Below are positions 18,007-27,896 of a stretch of DNA of 59,047 nucleotides, in pieces. The first letter of the stretch is position 1. Each line of letters opens with the position of its first letter. The DNA is taken from the NCBI GenBank assembly GCA_905479295.1, contig CAJQLY010000022.1, positions 1-59,047 of the forward strand, read 5' to 3'. This stretch comes from an uncultured Gammaproteobacteria bacterium (lineage in GTDB: Bacteria; Pseudomonadota; Gammaproteobacteria; UBA4575). The notes under the pieces were generated by a model. The model did not search any database and was not told the origin of the DNA. It saw only the letters and a program-made list of their open reading frames with translations. Position numbers and translations under genes: made by a program.

Positions 18007-20613
18007 CTAGTGAATCATTGGCTCGCTGTCATCCGAGGAATCATCATCAGCACTATCGATCGCATCATCGGCACCTTCTAGAGTTTGCACCGCTTCGATC
18101 TCTGTCATGTGCTCATCTTCACCTAGGCGAATCAAAGTTACACCTTGCGTATTACGTCCCATAGAAGAAATCTCATGCACTGCCGTACGCACCAAGGTAC
18201 CCTGATCGGTAATCAACATCGCTTGATCATCTTCGGCCACCATCACCGCACCAATAACATCACCATTTCGATCTGTCGTCTGCACTGCAATCACGCCCTG
18301 ACCACCCCGTTTTTGTTGCGGGAAGTCCTGCATTGGTGTGCGCTTACCAAAACCGTTAGCTGTACCAATCAAGACCTGATGGGTCTCATCATTAGGCTCA
18401 ACCACCATGACTGAAATCACTTCATGTGCTTCATCAATACGCATACCACGGACACCGGTTGCTGTACGACCCATAGGACGCACATCTTGTTCGGCAAAAC
18501 GAATCGACTTACCAGTGCTCGCGACTAAGATCACATCATATTCACCCGTGGTTATTTCAACACCGATGAGGTGATCACCCTCGCGCAGATCTAAGGCGAT
18601 AATACCGCTGGAGCGTGGACGCGAGAAATCCTTTAAAGGAGTCTTCTTAACCACACCCTGACTAGTCGCCATAAAGACATAGGCTTCCTGCGTAAAGTCC
18701 TTCACAGGTAAGATCGCATTAATCCGCTCATCTTCCTGTAGTGGTAATAGGTTCACAATAGGCTTACCGCGCGAAGTACGACCCGCCTGCGGTAGCTCAT
18801 AGACCTTCATCCAATATACTTTACCCAAGCTTGAGAAGCATAAGATGGTGTCGTGTGTATTGGCGACAAATAGATTATCGACAAAGTCTTCATCCTTAAC
18901 TGAGGTTGCTGCTTTACCACGGCCACCACGATGTTGTGCTTGATACACATCTAATGGCTGTGACTTCGCATAGCCAGCGTGAGACAGGGTAACAACTACC
19001 TCTTCTTCTTGAATTAAGTCTTCTAAACTTAGATCAACACGGGCTGAACTAATTTCAGTACGACGTTCATCACCAAAGTTTTCTTTAATCTCAGACAATT
19101 CTTCCTGAATCACCTGCATTAACTTCTCAGGACTAGACAGAATCAGTAATAAGCCTTCGATCAAGCTCAACAACTCAGCATAGTCACTAACAATCTTGTC
19201 TTGCTCTAGGCCAGTCAGTCGATGTAGACGTAAATCTAAAATTGCCTGCGCTTGCACTTCAGACAAAAAGTATTGGCCATCATGTAAACCGGTTTCTGCT
19301 GCAATGTTTTCTGGACGAGACGCATCAGCACCTGCACGTTGCAACATATCGGTAACCGCACCAGGCTGCCATGCAGTCTGCAATAAAGCAGCGCGAGCTT
19401 CAGCTGGATTAGATGACGCCTTAATCATTGCAATCACTTCATCGATATTTGCCAAAGCTACTGCTTGCCCTTCTAATACATGGGCTTTTTCACGTGCTTT
19501 ACGTAACTCAAAGATAGTACGGCGCGTCACCACATCACGACGGTGTCGTAAGAAGGCTTGTAGCACCTGACGCAGCGTGAGTAGGCGTGGCTGACCATCA
19601 ACCAAGGCCACCATATTGATGCCAAACACATTTTGCATTTGTGTTTGTTTGTAGAGATTATTCAGAATAACCTCACTGACTTCACCACGACGTAGCTCAA
19701 TCACAACGCGGATACCGTCTTTATCAGACTCATCGCGCAGCTCAGTAATACCTTCGATCTTCTTGTCTTTAACTAACTCGGCAATCTTCTCGAGCAAGCG
19801 GGCCTTATTAACCTGATAAGGCAGTTCAGTCACAACAATCTTTTCTTTAGAGCTCTTTTCATCCACTTCAATATGGCTGCGCGAGCGGATATGGACACGC
19901 CCACGACCCGTTTCATACGCTTCATGGATGCCTTGACGGCCATTAATAATAGCGGCCGTTGGAAAATCGGGCCCCGGCATAATTTCAATCAACTCAGCAA
20001 CCGTGATATCAGGCTGCTCAATCATTGCCAGACAGGCATTAACCACTTCGGTGAGATTATGTGGCGGAATATTCGTCGCCATACCAACAGCAATACCAGA
20101 AGAGCCGTTAACCAATAGATTTGGTACACGAGAGGGCATGACTGAAGGCTCATGCTCTGATTCATCGTAGTTAGCGGTGAAATCAACGGTTTCTTTTTCT
20201 AGATCTGCTAATACTTGATGCGCGATCTTGGCCATACGCACTTCGGTATAACGCATCGCAGCTGGTGCATCACCATCGACAGAACCAAAGTTACCTTGAC
20301 CATCGACCAAGGGATATCGCATAGAGAAATCCTGCGCCATACGAACAATCGTGTCGTATACCGCGGTATCACCATGGGGGTGATATTTACCGATCACGTC
20401 ACCGACCACACGGGCCGATTTCTTGTAGGCCTTATTCCAGTCGTTACCCAACACATGCATGGCAAATAAAGCACGTCGATGAACCGGCTTTAAACCATCA
20501 CGAACGTCTGGTAAAGCACGTCCAACAATGACGCTCATGGCATAGTCCAAATAGGACTGACGCATCTCGTCTTCTAGATTTACACTAATAATCTCTTTAG
20601 CTACTGAAGCCAT
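18007..20613 (-). CDS. gyrA: DNA gyrase subunit A
   Basis: GyrA is the breakage-rejoining subunit of DNA gyrase. The 868-residue protein has the N-terminal [28 protein letters not shown], the active-site Tyr in [17 protein letters not shown], and a six-bladed C-terminal domain including the GyrA-box-like [13 protein letters not shown]. Its end is acidic ([12 protein letters not shown]). In the quinolone-target loop it reads HGDTAVYD. Threonine at the position of Escherichia coli Ser83 is the natural state in several gammaproteobacteria, so no resistance mutation is evident. The gene has its own upstream region and is followed by serC. Confidence 0.98.
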   Translation of the reverse strand: MASVAKEIISVNLEDEMRQSYLDYAMSVIVGRALPDVRDGLKPVHRRALFAMHVLGNDWNKAYKKSARVVGDVIGKYHPHGDTAVYDTIVRMAQDFSMRYPLVDGQGNFGSVDGDAPAAMRYTEVRMAKIAHQVLADLEKETVDFTANYDESEHEPSVMPSRVPNLLVNGSSGIAVGMATNIPPHNLTEVVNACLAMIEQPDITVAELIEIMPGPDFPTAAIINGRQGIHEAYETGRGRVHIRSRSHIEVDEKSSKEKIVVTELPYQVNKARLLEKIAELVKDKKIEGITELRDESDKDGIRVVIELRRGEVSEVILNNLYKQTQMQNVFGINMVALVDGQPRLLTLRQVLQAFLRHRRDVVTRRTIFELRKAREKAHVLEGQAVALANIDEVIAMIKASSNPAEARAALLQTAWQPGAVTDMLQRAGADASRPENIAAETGLHDGQYFLSEVQAQAILDLRLHRLTGLEQDKIVSDYAELLSLIEGLLLILSSPEKLMQVIQEELSEIKENFGDERRTEISSARVDLSLEDLIQEEEVVVTLSHAGYAKSQPLDVYQAQHRGGRGKAATSVKDEDFVDNLFVANTHDTILCFSSLGKVYWMKVYELPQAGRTSRGKPIVNLLPLQEDERINAILPVKDFTQEAYVFMATSQGVVKKTPLKDFSRPRSSGIIALDLREGDHLIGVEITTGEYDVILVASTGKSIRFAEQDVRPMGRTATGVRGMRIDEAHEVISVMVVEPNDETHQVLIGTANGFGKRTPMQDFPQQKRGGQGVIAVQTTDRNGDVIGAVMVAEDDQAMLITDQGTLVRTAVHEISSMGRNTQGVTLIRLGEDEHMTEIEAVQTLEGADDAIDSADDDSSDDSEPMIH

Positions 20614-20653
20614 TGATTTTGCTCAAGTTTTTTTATACCAATATAGTCTATAA

Positions 20654-20662
20654 AGTATATCA
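20654..20662 (-). promoter_or_regulatory. Candidate extended -10 promoter of gyrA
   Basis: On the minus strand TGATATACT forms an extended -10 element (TG, one base, TATACT) about 40 bases before the gyrA ATG, in a strongly AT-rich stretch. No good -35 is present at 17 bases, which is typical of extended -10 promoters. The call rests only on motif and position. Confidence 0.35.
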
Positions 20663-20758
20663 CAATTTTGCTCTTTTCGGCGTTTTTTGAAGCAAAAGAT
20701 CAGCCAATATCTGGCTACTTTCTCGGCACCCTATCGGCTACTCAAACAAGGCAGCAGA

Positions 20759-21844
20759 CTAAGCCATCAAAGCCTCAATCTTGGCTTGATTAGGCGCCTC
20801 AATAACCCCACGATTAGTCACTAAGACATCGACTAAATCAGCCGGCGTAATATCAAACACTGGGTTCCAGGCCGCCACCTTAGGAGCCGCAAAAGCAGTC
20901 CCATTTAATTCGGTCAACTCACTAGCCGCACGCTCTTCAATCTCAATATCAGCACCACTAGAGGTCGCCATATCTATCGTGCTATCTGGTGCCACCACCA
21001 TAAACTTCTTGCCATGGTATCTCGCCAAAACAGCTAGCGCATAGGTGCCAATCTTATTAGCCACATCACCATTCGCAGCGACACGATCAGCACCGACAAT
21101 GATCCATTCAATTGCCTTCTGTTGTATCGCACTGGCGGCGGCTGAGTCAGCCAACAACTGGGTTGTTATACCCTCCTGTTGTAATTCCCAGGCAGTGAGA
21201 CGCGCACCCTGAAACCACGGCCGCGTCTCATTGGCAAAGACACAAGAAAGCTTGCCCTGTGCATGTGCTGCTCGAATCACCCCTAAAGCGGTGCCATAGC
21301 CGGCAGTAGCCAAGGCCCCTGCATTACAATGTGTCATCACCGCTGAGCCCTTCTTTATATAGGCAGCACCTAACTCACCCATACGTCGGTTAGCAATCAC
21401 ATCGGCTTGCTGCATCTGCACTGCAGCCTGCTCTAAAGCGAGGCATAGACCAGTCGCATCAACTGCGCTGCATCCATCCACGATCTGTTGCATATGCGCT
21501 AAGGCCCATGCCAGATTGACCGCTGTAGGGCGCGCCAAGGCTAGGTAATCAATATCTGCTGTGATTAGGGTTTTAAGCGACTGCAGTTCTGAGTCAGTCA
21601 TATTCGACACGCTATGCTGCTGCGCAGACAAGACCACCGCATAGGCCGCTGTAATCCCTATCGCTGGGGCACCGCGCACAACCATCTGTTTAATCGCAGC
21701 AAAGGCCTCCTGTGGTGTCTTAAGCCGCAAAAAATCCACCGTTAATGGTAGGCGTCGCTGATCCAATAAGAACAAACACTGCTCTCGCCATTCAATGGCA
21801 CGGTTAGGTAATGATGGCTGCATCTTCAATGTCCTTGGTTTCAT
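20759..21844 (-). CDS. mtnA: S-methyl-5-thioribose-1-phosphate isomerase
   Basis: MtnA isomerises methylthioribose-1-phosphate to methylthioribulose-1-phosphate in methionine salvage. Of 361 residues, VRGAPAIGITAAYAVVLSA is near the N-terminus. It is followed by the catalytic region MTHCNAGALATAGYGTALG (Cys) and ETRPWFQGARLTAWEL, then the aspartate in IIVGADRVAANGDVANKIGTYALAV. This matches the enzyme family rather than its eIF2B relatives. It is divergent from the TRZ/ATZ hydrolase, which in Pseudomonas acts upstream on methylthioadenosine-type compounds. Other mtn genes are not in the window. The start is given at the ORF-track ATG; an ATG seven codons later would also work. Confidence 0.93.
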   Translation of the reverse strand: MKPRTLKMQPSLPNRAIEWREQCLFLLDQRRLPLTVDFLRLKTPQEAFAAIKQMVVRGAPAIGITAAYAVVLSAQQHSVSNMTDSELQSLKTLITADIDYLALARPTAVNLAWALAHMQQIVDGCSAVDATGLCLALEQAAVQMQQADVIANRRMGELGAAYIKKGSAVMTHCNAGALATAGYGTALGVIRAAHAQGKLSCVFANETRPWFQGARLTAWELQQEGITTQLLADSAAASAIQQKAIEWIIVGADRVAANGDVANKIGTYALAVLARYHGKKFMVVAPDSTIDMATSSGADIEIEERAASELTELNGTAFAAPKVAAWNPVFDITPADLVDVLVTNRGVIEAPNQAKIEALMA

Positions 21845-21982
21845 CTCTATGGTTTATCTGCACCAACTCAGCTTTAGCAAAGCCGACCCTCAGGCTATTC
21901 TTGGGGCCACTATTAAGGCTGACGGCCTAAACTATCGGCTCTCTTGCTTGCTGGCAGGCCTCATGCAGGGTAAGTTGCGCCT

Positions 21983-23296
21983 ATGCGATCTATCCAAACC
22001 TTACTCTCTGCCGGCACGGTACTTCCCGTTGACCCGCAAGACTCTATTTTAGTTGATCATTCCATTGCGATTGATCAAGGCCGTATTATTGATCTACTGC
22101 CAACGGCAGAGGCCTTACAGCAGTATCAAGCTAATCAGCATATTGAATACCATGAGCATATCCTAATGCCTGGGCTGATCAACGCCCATAGCCATGCCGC
22201 CATGTCCTTATTAAAGGGCCTTGGCAGCGACCTACCGTTACAGCGTTGGCTCAACGAGAGCATCTGGCCAACCGAAAGTCGGTGGGTCGATGCACAGTTT
22301 GTAAATGATGGTAGTGAACTTGCCATCGCCGAAATGCTACGTGGTGGCATCACCTGCTTTAACGACATGTATTTCTTCCCAGAAGTAACTGCAAGAGCAG
22401 CATCGGCCATTGGTATGCGTAGCGTGGTTGGCATGATTATTATTGAATTTCCCAGCGCCTATGCCAGTACTACCGATGAATACTTCGCCAAGGGACTCAG
22501 CCTGTTTGATCAGTACAAAGCCGACCCACTAGTCAATGTCGTGTTTGCCCCGCATGCCCCATATACCGTTGCCGACGATACCTTAAAAAAACTCAACAGC
22601 TATGCCAATGAACTTGATCTAGCTATACACATGCATGTGCATGAGACCGCTGCTGAAATCGAAGACAGCCTTAAACAGCATGGCAAGCGGCCTATCGCTA
22701 GATTGCATGAACTCGGCCTGATTAATCCAAATTTACTCGCAGTACATATGACGCAGTTAACTGAGCAAGAAATCAGTCTAGTCGCTGAAGCTGGAGTGAC
22801 TGTAGTGCACTGCCCTGAATCTAACCTAAAACTGGCCAGTGGCTTTTGCCCTGTAAACGAACTTTTGAAAAGCGGCAGCAAGGTTATACTAGGCACTGAT
22901 GGTAGTGCTAGCAACGATGATCTAGACCTATTCTCAGAGATGCGTACTGCGGCCTTATTAGCCAAAGGCGTCAGTGGTGATGCAGCCGCCTTCAATGCGC
23001 GCCTTGCGGTGCGTGCGGCGACCTTAGATGCAGCCACTGCACTGGGATTAGGTGATGAAATTGGTTCATTAGAAAAAGGCAAAGCGGCCGATATCATTGC
23101 AATTGATTGCAGTAGTATCGAGGCTCAACCGATTTATGATGCCTACAGCCATCTACTTTATGGTGTAGACCGTGCACAGGTAGAAGATGTTTTTGTTGCC
23201 GGTCGACAACTATTACGCAAACGCAGCCTAACAACGATTAGTGAAGATGAAATCATCACTAAGGCCCATAGTTGGCGCGAGCGCATTCAACCCTAG
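21983..23296 (+). CDS. Amidohydrolase, TRZ/ATZ family (MTA / S-adenosylhomocysteine deaminase-like)
   Basis: A metal-dependent amidohydrolase of 437 residues. The metal ligands are visible as NAHSHAAM (first HxH), HMHVHETAAEIED, MTQLTEQE with VVHCPESNLKLASG, and LGTDGSASNDDLD with the catalytic Asp. These match the TRZ/ATZ-type deaminases that convert methylthioadenosine or S-adenosylhomocysteine to the inosine forms. Its place beside mtnA, ubiG and the mupP-like gene is that of the Pseudomonas gene, which supports a nucleoside-salvage role. It runs directly into ubiG. Substrate choice within the family cannot be fixed from sequence alone. Confidence 0.87.
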   Translation: MRSIQTLLSAGTVLPVDPQDSILVDHSIAIDQGRIIDLLPTAEALQQYQANQHIEYHEHILMPGLINAHSHAAMSLLKGLGSDLPLQRWLNESIWPTESRWVDAQFVNDGSELAIAEMLRGGITCFNDMYFFPEVTARAASAIGMRSVVGMIIIEFPSAYASTTDEYFAKGLSLFDQYKADPLVNVVFAPHAPYTVADDTLKKLNSYANELDLAIHMHVHETAAEIEDSLKQHGKRPIARLHELGLINPNLLAVHMTQLTEQEISLVAEAGVTVVHCPESNLKLASGFCPVNELLKSGSKVILGTDGSASNDDLDLFSEMRTAALLAKGVSGDAAAFNARLAVRAATLDAATALGLGDEIGSLEKGKAADIIAIDCSSIEAQPIYDAYSHLLYGVDRAQVEDVFVAGRQLLRKRSLTTISEDEIITKAHSWRERIQP

Positions 23297-23340
23297 ATAC
23301 CTACGCTGTCGTTACGGCAGACGCTAGGCAGGAGGACCTG

Positions 23341-24039
23341 ATGGAAAACTTTGATAAAGAAGAACTAGCCAAGTTTGATGACCTTGCCGCACGCTGGTGG
23401 GATAAAGACAGTGAATTCAAACCACTGCATGATATCAATCCCCTACGCCTGAACTACATCGATGAAAAGGCCGGACTCGATACTAAAAAAGTTGTCGATA
23501 TTGGCTGTGGTGGTGGCATCCTAAGTGAGAGTATGGCGCTACGTGGGGCCACGGTAAAAGGCATCGATCTGGCAACTGCAGGCTTATCAGTCGCTAAGCT
23601 ACACGCACAACAATCAGCTGCAAATGTTGAATATGAGGAGATTTCAGCCGAGGCATTGGCTGAACGCGAGCCTGCTAGCTATGACATAGTCACCTGCCTA
23701 GAAATGCTAGAACACGTCCCGCAACCAGACAAGGTCATCGAGGCCTGCGCAAAATTGGTTAAACCCGGTGGTGATCTATTCTTCTCCACCATTAACCGTA
23801 ATCCGAAGTCTTATCTATTCGCCATTATTGGCGCTGAGTATGTCCTCACCCTGCTACCCAAAGGTACACACGAATACGCTAATTTTATTAAACCAGCTGA
23901 ACTCGATGGTTGGATTCGTACCGCAGGGCTAGATAACCAAGACCTAATCGGCATGAGTTATAACCCATTCAATGGTAATTATTGGCTAGGCAAAGATGTT
24001 ACTGTGAACTACATGATGCACGTACACCGCCCGGCTTAA
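23341..24039 (+). CDS. ubiG: Ubiquinone biosynthesis O-methyltransferase
   Basis: UbiG carries out both O-methylations in ubiquinone synthesis. I start at the ATG of MENFDKEELAKFDDLAARWWD, since a strong AGGAGG stands seven bases before it; the ORF-track start 23 codons earlier lies inside the preceding gene. The resulting 232 residues have the SAM-binding motif VVDIGCGGGILSE, then EMLEHVPQP and the membrane-touching RNPKSYLFAIIGAEY. Length and motifs are typical. It forms an operon with the mupP-like gene (10 bases on) and is the same neighbour as in Pseudomonas. Confidence 0.96.
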   Translation: MENFDKEELAKFDDLAARWWDKDSEFKPLHDINPLRLNYIDEKAGLDTKKVVDIGCGGGILSESMALRGATVKGIDLATAGLSVAKLHAQQSAANVEYEEISAEALAEREPASYDIVTCLEMLEHVPQPDKVIEACAKLVKPGGDLFFSTINRNPKSYLFAIIGAEYVLTLLPKGTHEYANFIKPAELDGWIRTAGLDNQDLIGMSYNPFNGNYWLGKDVTVNYMMHVHRPA

Positions 24040-24049
24040 ATCACAGAAT

Positions 24050-24760
24050 ATGAGTAGCACAGAGAGCAATTTACTGACCCCCGTGCATGCCGTTTTATTT
24101 GACTTAGATGGTACTCTACTGGATACCGCTGACGACCTAGTCAACGCCTTAGATTCTTTACTAGCCAGTGTTGGTCGGCCACCAGCCGATCGACAGATTG
24201 CGCGCAGCCAAGTCTCACAGGGTAGTGTTGCACTCACCCGCCTAGGCTTTCCCGAGGTACTTGATAGCGATGAATTTGAACGCCTAAGACTACAATTTCT
24301 TGATCACTACAACGCTGCAGTCTGCATTGATACCGCCGCCTACGATGGCATAGAAACCATCTTAAAGTGGATTGAAGCAGCGGGCATTCCTTGGGGGGTA
24401 GTGACCAATAAACCGGGCTTTCTAACCGATCAGGTACTTGCCCACTTAGGCCTAGACCAACGTGCCGCCTGTGTCGTTAGCGGTGACACACTGCCCCTAC
24501 GCAAACCCCACCCCGACCCCTTACTACTGGCCTGCCAACAGATTCAACGTGAACCTCAGCATTGCCTTTATATCGGTGATGACCCACGCGACATCCATGC
24601 GGGTAACGCAGCAGGCATGTATACTGCGGTGGCAGCCTATGGCTATGTTGACCCACAAATGGACGTCAACACCTGGGGCGCCGACTTCATCGTCGACCAG
24701 CCACTAGCCATACAGCAGATTATTAGCCTGAGCACTCGCATACCTAAGGTCGAAGACTAA
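24050..24760 (+). CDS. mupP: HAD phosphatase, MupP (MurNAc-6-phosphate phosphatase)-like
   Basis: A haloacid dehalogenase family phosphatase of 236 residues. Motif I is LFDLDGTLLDTADD, motif II is GVVTNKPG, and motif III/IV are LRKPHPDPLLL and YIGDDPRDIHAG. These motifs alone also suit phosphoglycolate phosphatase (Gph). I prefer MupP because of the neighbours (ubiG before, yciK shortly after, as in Pseudomonas) and the ending YGYVDPQMDVNTWGADFIVDQP, which resembles Pseudomonas MupP. That enzyme dephosphorylates MurNAc-6-P in peptidoglycan recycling without UDP-sugar re-synthesis from scratch. Partner genes amgK and murU are not in the window, so the Gph reading remains open. Confidence 0.7.
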   Translation: MSSTESNLLTPVHAVLFDLDGTLLDTADDLVNALDSLLASVGRPPADRQIARSQVSQGSVALTRLGFPEVLDSDEFERLRLQFLDHYNAAVCIDTAAYDGIETILKWIEAAGIPWGVVTNKPGFLTDQVLAHLGLDQRAACVVSGDTLPLRKPHPDPLLLACQQIQREPQHCLYIGDDPRDIHAGNAAGMYTAVAAYGYVDPQMDVNTWGADFIVDQPLAIQQIISLSTRIPKVED

Positions 24761-24761
24761 A

Positions 24762-26042
24762 TTGAATGCCCTACTACTATTAAGTGTTGTACTCGCTCTA
24801 CTACTCGGCGCCCTAGCGGCCCATCTCTACACACGCACCCGCTATGAGAGCAAGCTACAACGTCTTAATGCTGAAAAACAAAAACTCGATACCGAGCTGC
24901 AACTCGAACGCGCCCAGCTTGAACAAAAACTTGCCTCTATAGAAGAGAGTCGCGAACAGATCCTCGAGAGCTTTAATAGCCTGTCTAAAAAGGCCTTTGA
25001 AGCCAATAGTGAATCCTTCCTGCAATTGGCACAGCAAAAACTAGGCATCTTTCAAAAACAGGCCGAAGCAGATCTGACAGCCAAAGAGAAATCGATTGAG
25101 ACTTTGCTCAAGCCAATCAATGAGGCCTTACAGAAAACTGAACATCAGATCTCCAGTATCGAAAAAGATCGCAAAGAATCCTATGGCGCTTTATCCGCAC
25201 AGTTACGGTTGGTTAATGAGGCACAGCAAGGACTGCGCTCGGAGACCGAGCAACTGGTGCAAGCACTGCGCCGCCCTGAGGTGCGTGGCCAATGGGGTGA
25301 GATGACACTGCGTCGTCTAGCCGAACTTTCTGGCATGGTTAATCACTGTGACTTTGAAGAGCAAGCCCACACCGAAGTTGAAGGCAGTAACAACATGCGC
25401 CCTGATATGGTTGTCCGCATGCCAGAACAACGCGACCTCATTGTCGATGCCAAAACCCCCTTGGATGCCTACTTAAGTGCTTCCCAATGTAGTGATGCAA
25501 AACAACGAGAAGCCCACTTACAACATCATGCACGCAAGGTTCGCGAACGCATGAAAGAGCTTGCCAGTAAGGCCTATTGGGCACAGTTCAAACAATCCCC
25601 TGACTTTGTCATCCTCTTTATTCCAGGCGAGCAGTTTCTCACTTCAGCCTTAGACTATGACAGTAAATTATTAGAGGATGCCTTCGCTAATCGCGTGATC
25701 CTCGCAACACCAACAACACTGGTCGCCCTACTGCGCTCAGTAGCCTATGGCTGGCAGCAAGCCGCTATGTCTAAAAATGCAGAAGAAATACGCGACCTAG
25801 CCAAAGATCTTTACAAGCGACTGCACACCTTTGGCGAACACCTACAAAAAATAGGTAAAAGCTTGGACACCAGCGTCGGCCATTACAACAAGGCAGTCGG
25901 CTCATTAGAAAGAAACGTATTACCAGGCGCACGTAAATTTACCGAGCTTGGGGTACAAGCAAAAGAAGAAATTGCTAACATCCCAACCATCGATGAGCGC
26001 ACACGCGACCTCAACCTACCGAAACTAGAAGAAGACAAATAA
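24762..26042 (+). CDS. rmuC: RmuC family DNA recombination protein
   Basis: A 426-residue protein starts with a single transmembrane helix (residues about 1-20). A long coiled coil follows (roughly 25-160), then the globular RmuC domain with QWGEMTLRRLAELSGM, PDMVVRMPEQRDLIVDAKTPLDAY and ILATPTTLVALLRSVAYGWQQ. Family members limit inversions of short inverted repeats in Escherichia coli. The domain has a restriction-endonuclease-like fold. The start is a TTG one base after the mupP-like stop, showing tight coupling. Between mupP and yciK this gene is an insertion compared with the Pseudomonas order I remember. Confidence 0.93.
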   Translation: MNALLLLSVVLALLLGALAAHLYTRTRYESKLQRLNAEKQKLDTELQLERAQLEQKLASIEESREQILESFNSLSKKAFEANSESFLQLAQQKLGIFQKQAEADLTAKEKSIETLLKPINEALQKTEHQISSIEKDRKESYGALSAQLRLVNEAQQGLRSETEQLVQALRRPEVRGQWGEMTLRRLAELSGMVNHCDFEEQAHTEVEGSNNMRPDMVVRMPEQRDLIVDAKTPLDAYLSASQCSDAKQREAHLQHHARKVRERMKELASKAYWAQFKQSPDFVILFIPGEQFLTSALDYDSKLLEDAFANRVILATPTTLVALLRSVAYGWQQAAMSKNAEEIRDLAKDLYKRLHTFGEHLQKIGKSLDTSVGHYNKAVGSLERNVLPGARKFTELGVQAKEEIANIPTIDERTRDLNLPKLEEDK

Positions 26043-26045
26043 AGC

Positions 26046-26780
26046 ATGGATATCGCGAACTACCAGCCAGCAGCAGATTGCCTACAAGACCGCATCATTA
26101 TGATCACCGGCGCTACTCGCGGCATAGGTAAAGCTCTCGCCATCGATGCCGCCAAACTAGGTGCAACAGTCTTATTGATCGCAAAAGACCTCAAACGCTT
26201 AGAACACACTTACGATGAGATAGAAGCACTAGGCAAGGCTCAACCTGCCATGCTCAACATCGACCTTGAAAGCGCTGGCGCCGACGACTACCAAACCGTC
26301 GCCAACTCGGTACACGAAGAATATGGCCGTATCGATGGCCTAGTGCATAATGCTGCAAGGGTTGGTGGGCTAACCCCACTACAGCAAACCGATGTCGCAC
26401 TCTGGTCTAAACTAATCACACTACACCTGCATGCCCCGTTTCTACTCACCCGCGCCTGCCTACCACTATTACAAAAGAGTGAAGACCCAAGCATCGTCTT
26501 CAGTATCGATGAAATCAGCAAGGCCTATTGGGGAGCTTATGGTGTGAGCAAGGCCGGACAAATAAGCCTAATGAACATCCTCGCCGAAGAACTCGATGGT
26601 GACCAACAAATCAGGGTCAATGGCATTCACCCTGGAAAAGTACGCACCCACCTGCGCACCCACAACTACCCAGGCCTCAACCCTAACGAATTTCCAGCAG
26701 CAGAAGACGTCACCAACCCCTACCTATATTTCTTAAGCCAACAAAGCAAAACGATAACTGGACAGTTATTTCGCATTTAG
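26046..26780 (+). CDS. yciK: YciK-type short-chain dehydrogenase
   Basis: A short-chain dehydrogenase of 244 residues, with the coenzyme motif TGATRGIGKALAIDAA, NAARVGGLTPL in the middle, and the catalytic YGVSKAGQ pair (Tyr and Lys four apart). The end VRTHLRTHNYPGLNPNEFPAAEDVTNPYLYFLS is YciK-like. The true substrate of YciK is not established. It follows rmuC after 3 bases and closes an operon of ubiG, mupP-like, rmuC and yciK. The cas1 gene begins 180 bases downstream. Confidence 0.9.
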   Translation: MDIANYQPAADCLQDRIIMITGATRGIGKALAIDAAKLGATVLLIAKDLKRLEHTYDEIEALGKAQPAMLNIDLESAGADDYQTVANSVHEEYGRIDGLVHNAARVGGLTPLQQTDVALWSKLITLHLHAPFLLTRACLPLLQKSEDPSIVFSIDEISKAYWGAYGVSKAGQISLMNILAEELDGDQQIRVNGIHPGKVRTHLRTHNYPGLNPNEFPAAEDVTNPYLYFLSQQSKTITGQLFRI

Positions 26781-26853
26781 CAAAATCAAAGTATATGGCT
26801 TACTACAGCGCTTAATAGCAAAGGCTATAAAGTTTATTAAGTCTGTGCATGTA

Positions 26854-26872
26854 ATTGATTAAGTCAATCAAT
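26854..26872. repeat. Inverted repeat upstream of cas1
   Basis: ATTGATT-AAGTC-AATCAAT, overlapped by a second small repeat GTCAA-TCAAT-TTGAC, lies about 90 bases before the cas1 ATG, in the 180-base gap after yciK. The region is AT-rich and contains TTGACT as a possible -35 element, without a convincing -10 at standard spacing. It could be a promoter or operator of the cas genes. Confidence 0.35.
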
Positions 26873-26960
26873 TTGACTTCTAATTTTATTAAGGGCAGTA
26901 TTTTTATCTCGACAGCATGGAAGCTGTGTATTCCTTAAACTTCCAGCACTGTCTGAAGAT

Positions 26961-27896
26961 ATGCAAGCACTGACCGACCTCAAAGCGATACTCCATTCCA
27001 AGCGCGCTAATATCTATTACTTGGAAAAGTGCCGTGTTATGCAAAAAGATGGCCGCATGCTTTACCTCACAGAAGCAAAAGACGAAAACCACTATTGGAA
27101 CATCCCAATAGCTAACACCACCTGTCTCTTACTTGGCGCAGGCACCTCCATCACCCAAGCCACCATGCGCATGCTGGCATCTGCAGGTGTACTCGTAGGT
27201 TTTTCAGGTGGTGGTGGCACACCACTATTAATGGCCACTGAAATCGAATGGATGACACCACAGAGTGAATATCGACCAACCGAATATGTTCAGGCTTGGA
27301 TGTCCTTTTGGTTTGATCAAGACAAACGCCTACAGGTCGCTAAGCGCTTTCAACAACAGCGCATTGAATACATTCAAAAAGTATGGGGCAAAGATAAAGA
27401 CCTACATGCTGAAGGCTTTCAGGCTGAGGAAGCCTTACTCACACAATTCATCCATAAAATCGAGCATGCCACCACTGTTAATAAACTCCTCACCGATGAG
27501 ATGGCGCTCACCAAAACCTTATATAGAATCGCTGCAACTACCACCAAAACCAACAAATTCAGCCGTAACCGTGAAGCCAATGACGATGCCAACGCCTTTT
27601 TAAATCATGGTAACTACCTTGCCTATGGCTTGGCTGCTACCACACTTTGGGTTCTAGGCATCCCCCATGGTTTCGCAGCCATGCATGGCAAAACACGGCG
27701 CGGCGCCTTAGTGTTTGATATTGCAGACTTAATAAAGGATACCCTCATCCTGCCATGGGCATTTATCTGCGCTAAAGAAGGTGCAACAGAACAAGAGTTT
27801 CGCCAACAATGCCTACAGAACTTCACCAAACACAAAGCCTTAGATTTTATGTTTGATAGTGTTAAACAAATCTGCCTTGAGGCCAAGCAGCCATGA
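26961..27896 (+). CDS. cas1: CRISPR-associated endonuclease Cas1, subtype I-F
   Basis: Cas1 integrates new spacers into CRISPR arrays. The 311-residue protein has the subtype I-F pattern: LKAILHSKRANIYYLEKCRV, YWNIPIANTTCLLLGAGTSITQATMR and PQSEYRPTEYVQAW. The metal-binding catalytic residues all appear intact: Glu180 in LLTDEMALTK, His242 in FAAMHGKTRRGALVFDIADL, and Asp253 and Asp256 in the same stretch. The spacings H+11 and H+14 equal those of Pseudomonas aeruginosa Cas1. Length is near normal for I-F (about 320). Its stop overlaps the cas2/3 start as ATGA, the native coupling. No CRISPR array, csy genes or other cas genes are visible nearby. Whether the protein is expressed or useful without them is unknown. 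Confidence 0.95.
   Translation: MQALTDLKAILHSKRANIYYLEKCRVMQKDGRMLYLTEAKDENHYWNIPIANTTCLLLGAGTSITQATMRMLASAGVLVGFSGGGGTPLLMATEIEWMTPQSEYRPTEYVQAWMSFWFDQDKRLQVAKRFQQQRIEYIQKVWGKDKDLHAEGFQAEEALLTQFIHKIEHATTVNKLLTDEMALTKTLYRIAATTTKTNKFSRNREANDDANAFLNHGNYLAYGLAATTLWVLGIPHGFAAMHGKTRRGALVFDIADLIKDTLILPWAFICAKEGATEQEFRQQCLQNFTKHKALDFMFDSVKQICLEAKQP

Noticed and set aside
18007-20613. Long antisense ORFs inside gyrA, rpsA and amtB
   Set aside because: They are shadows of real genes with no ribosome-binding sites and no family motifs.
18007-20613. Quinolone-resistance mutation in GyrA
   Set aside because: Thr at the Ser83 position is native in several gammaproteobacteria, and the Asp87 position is unchanged.
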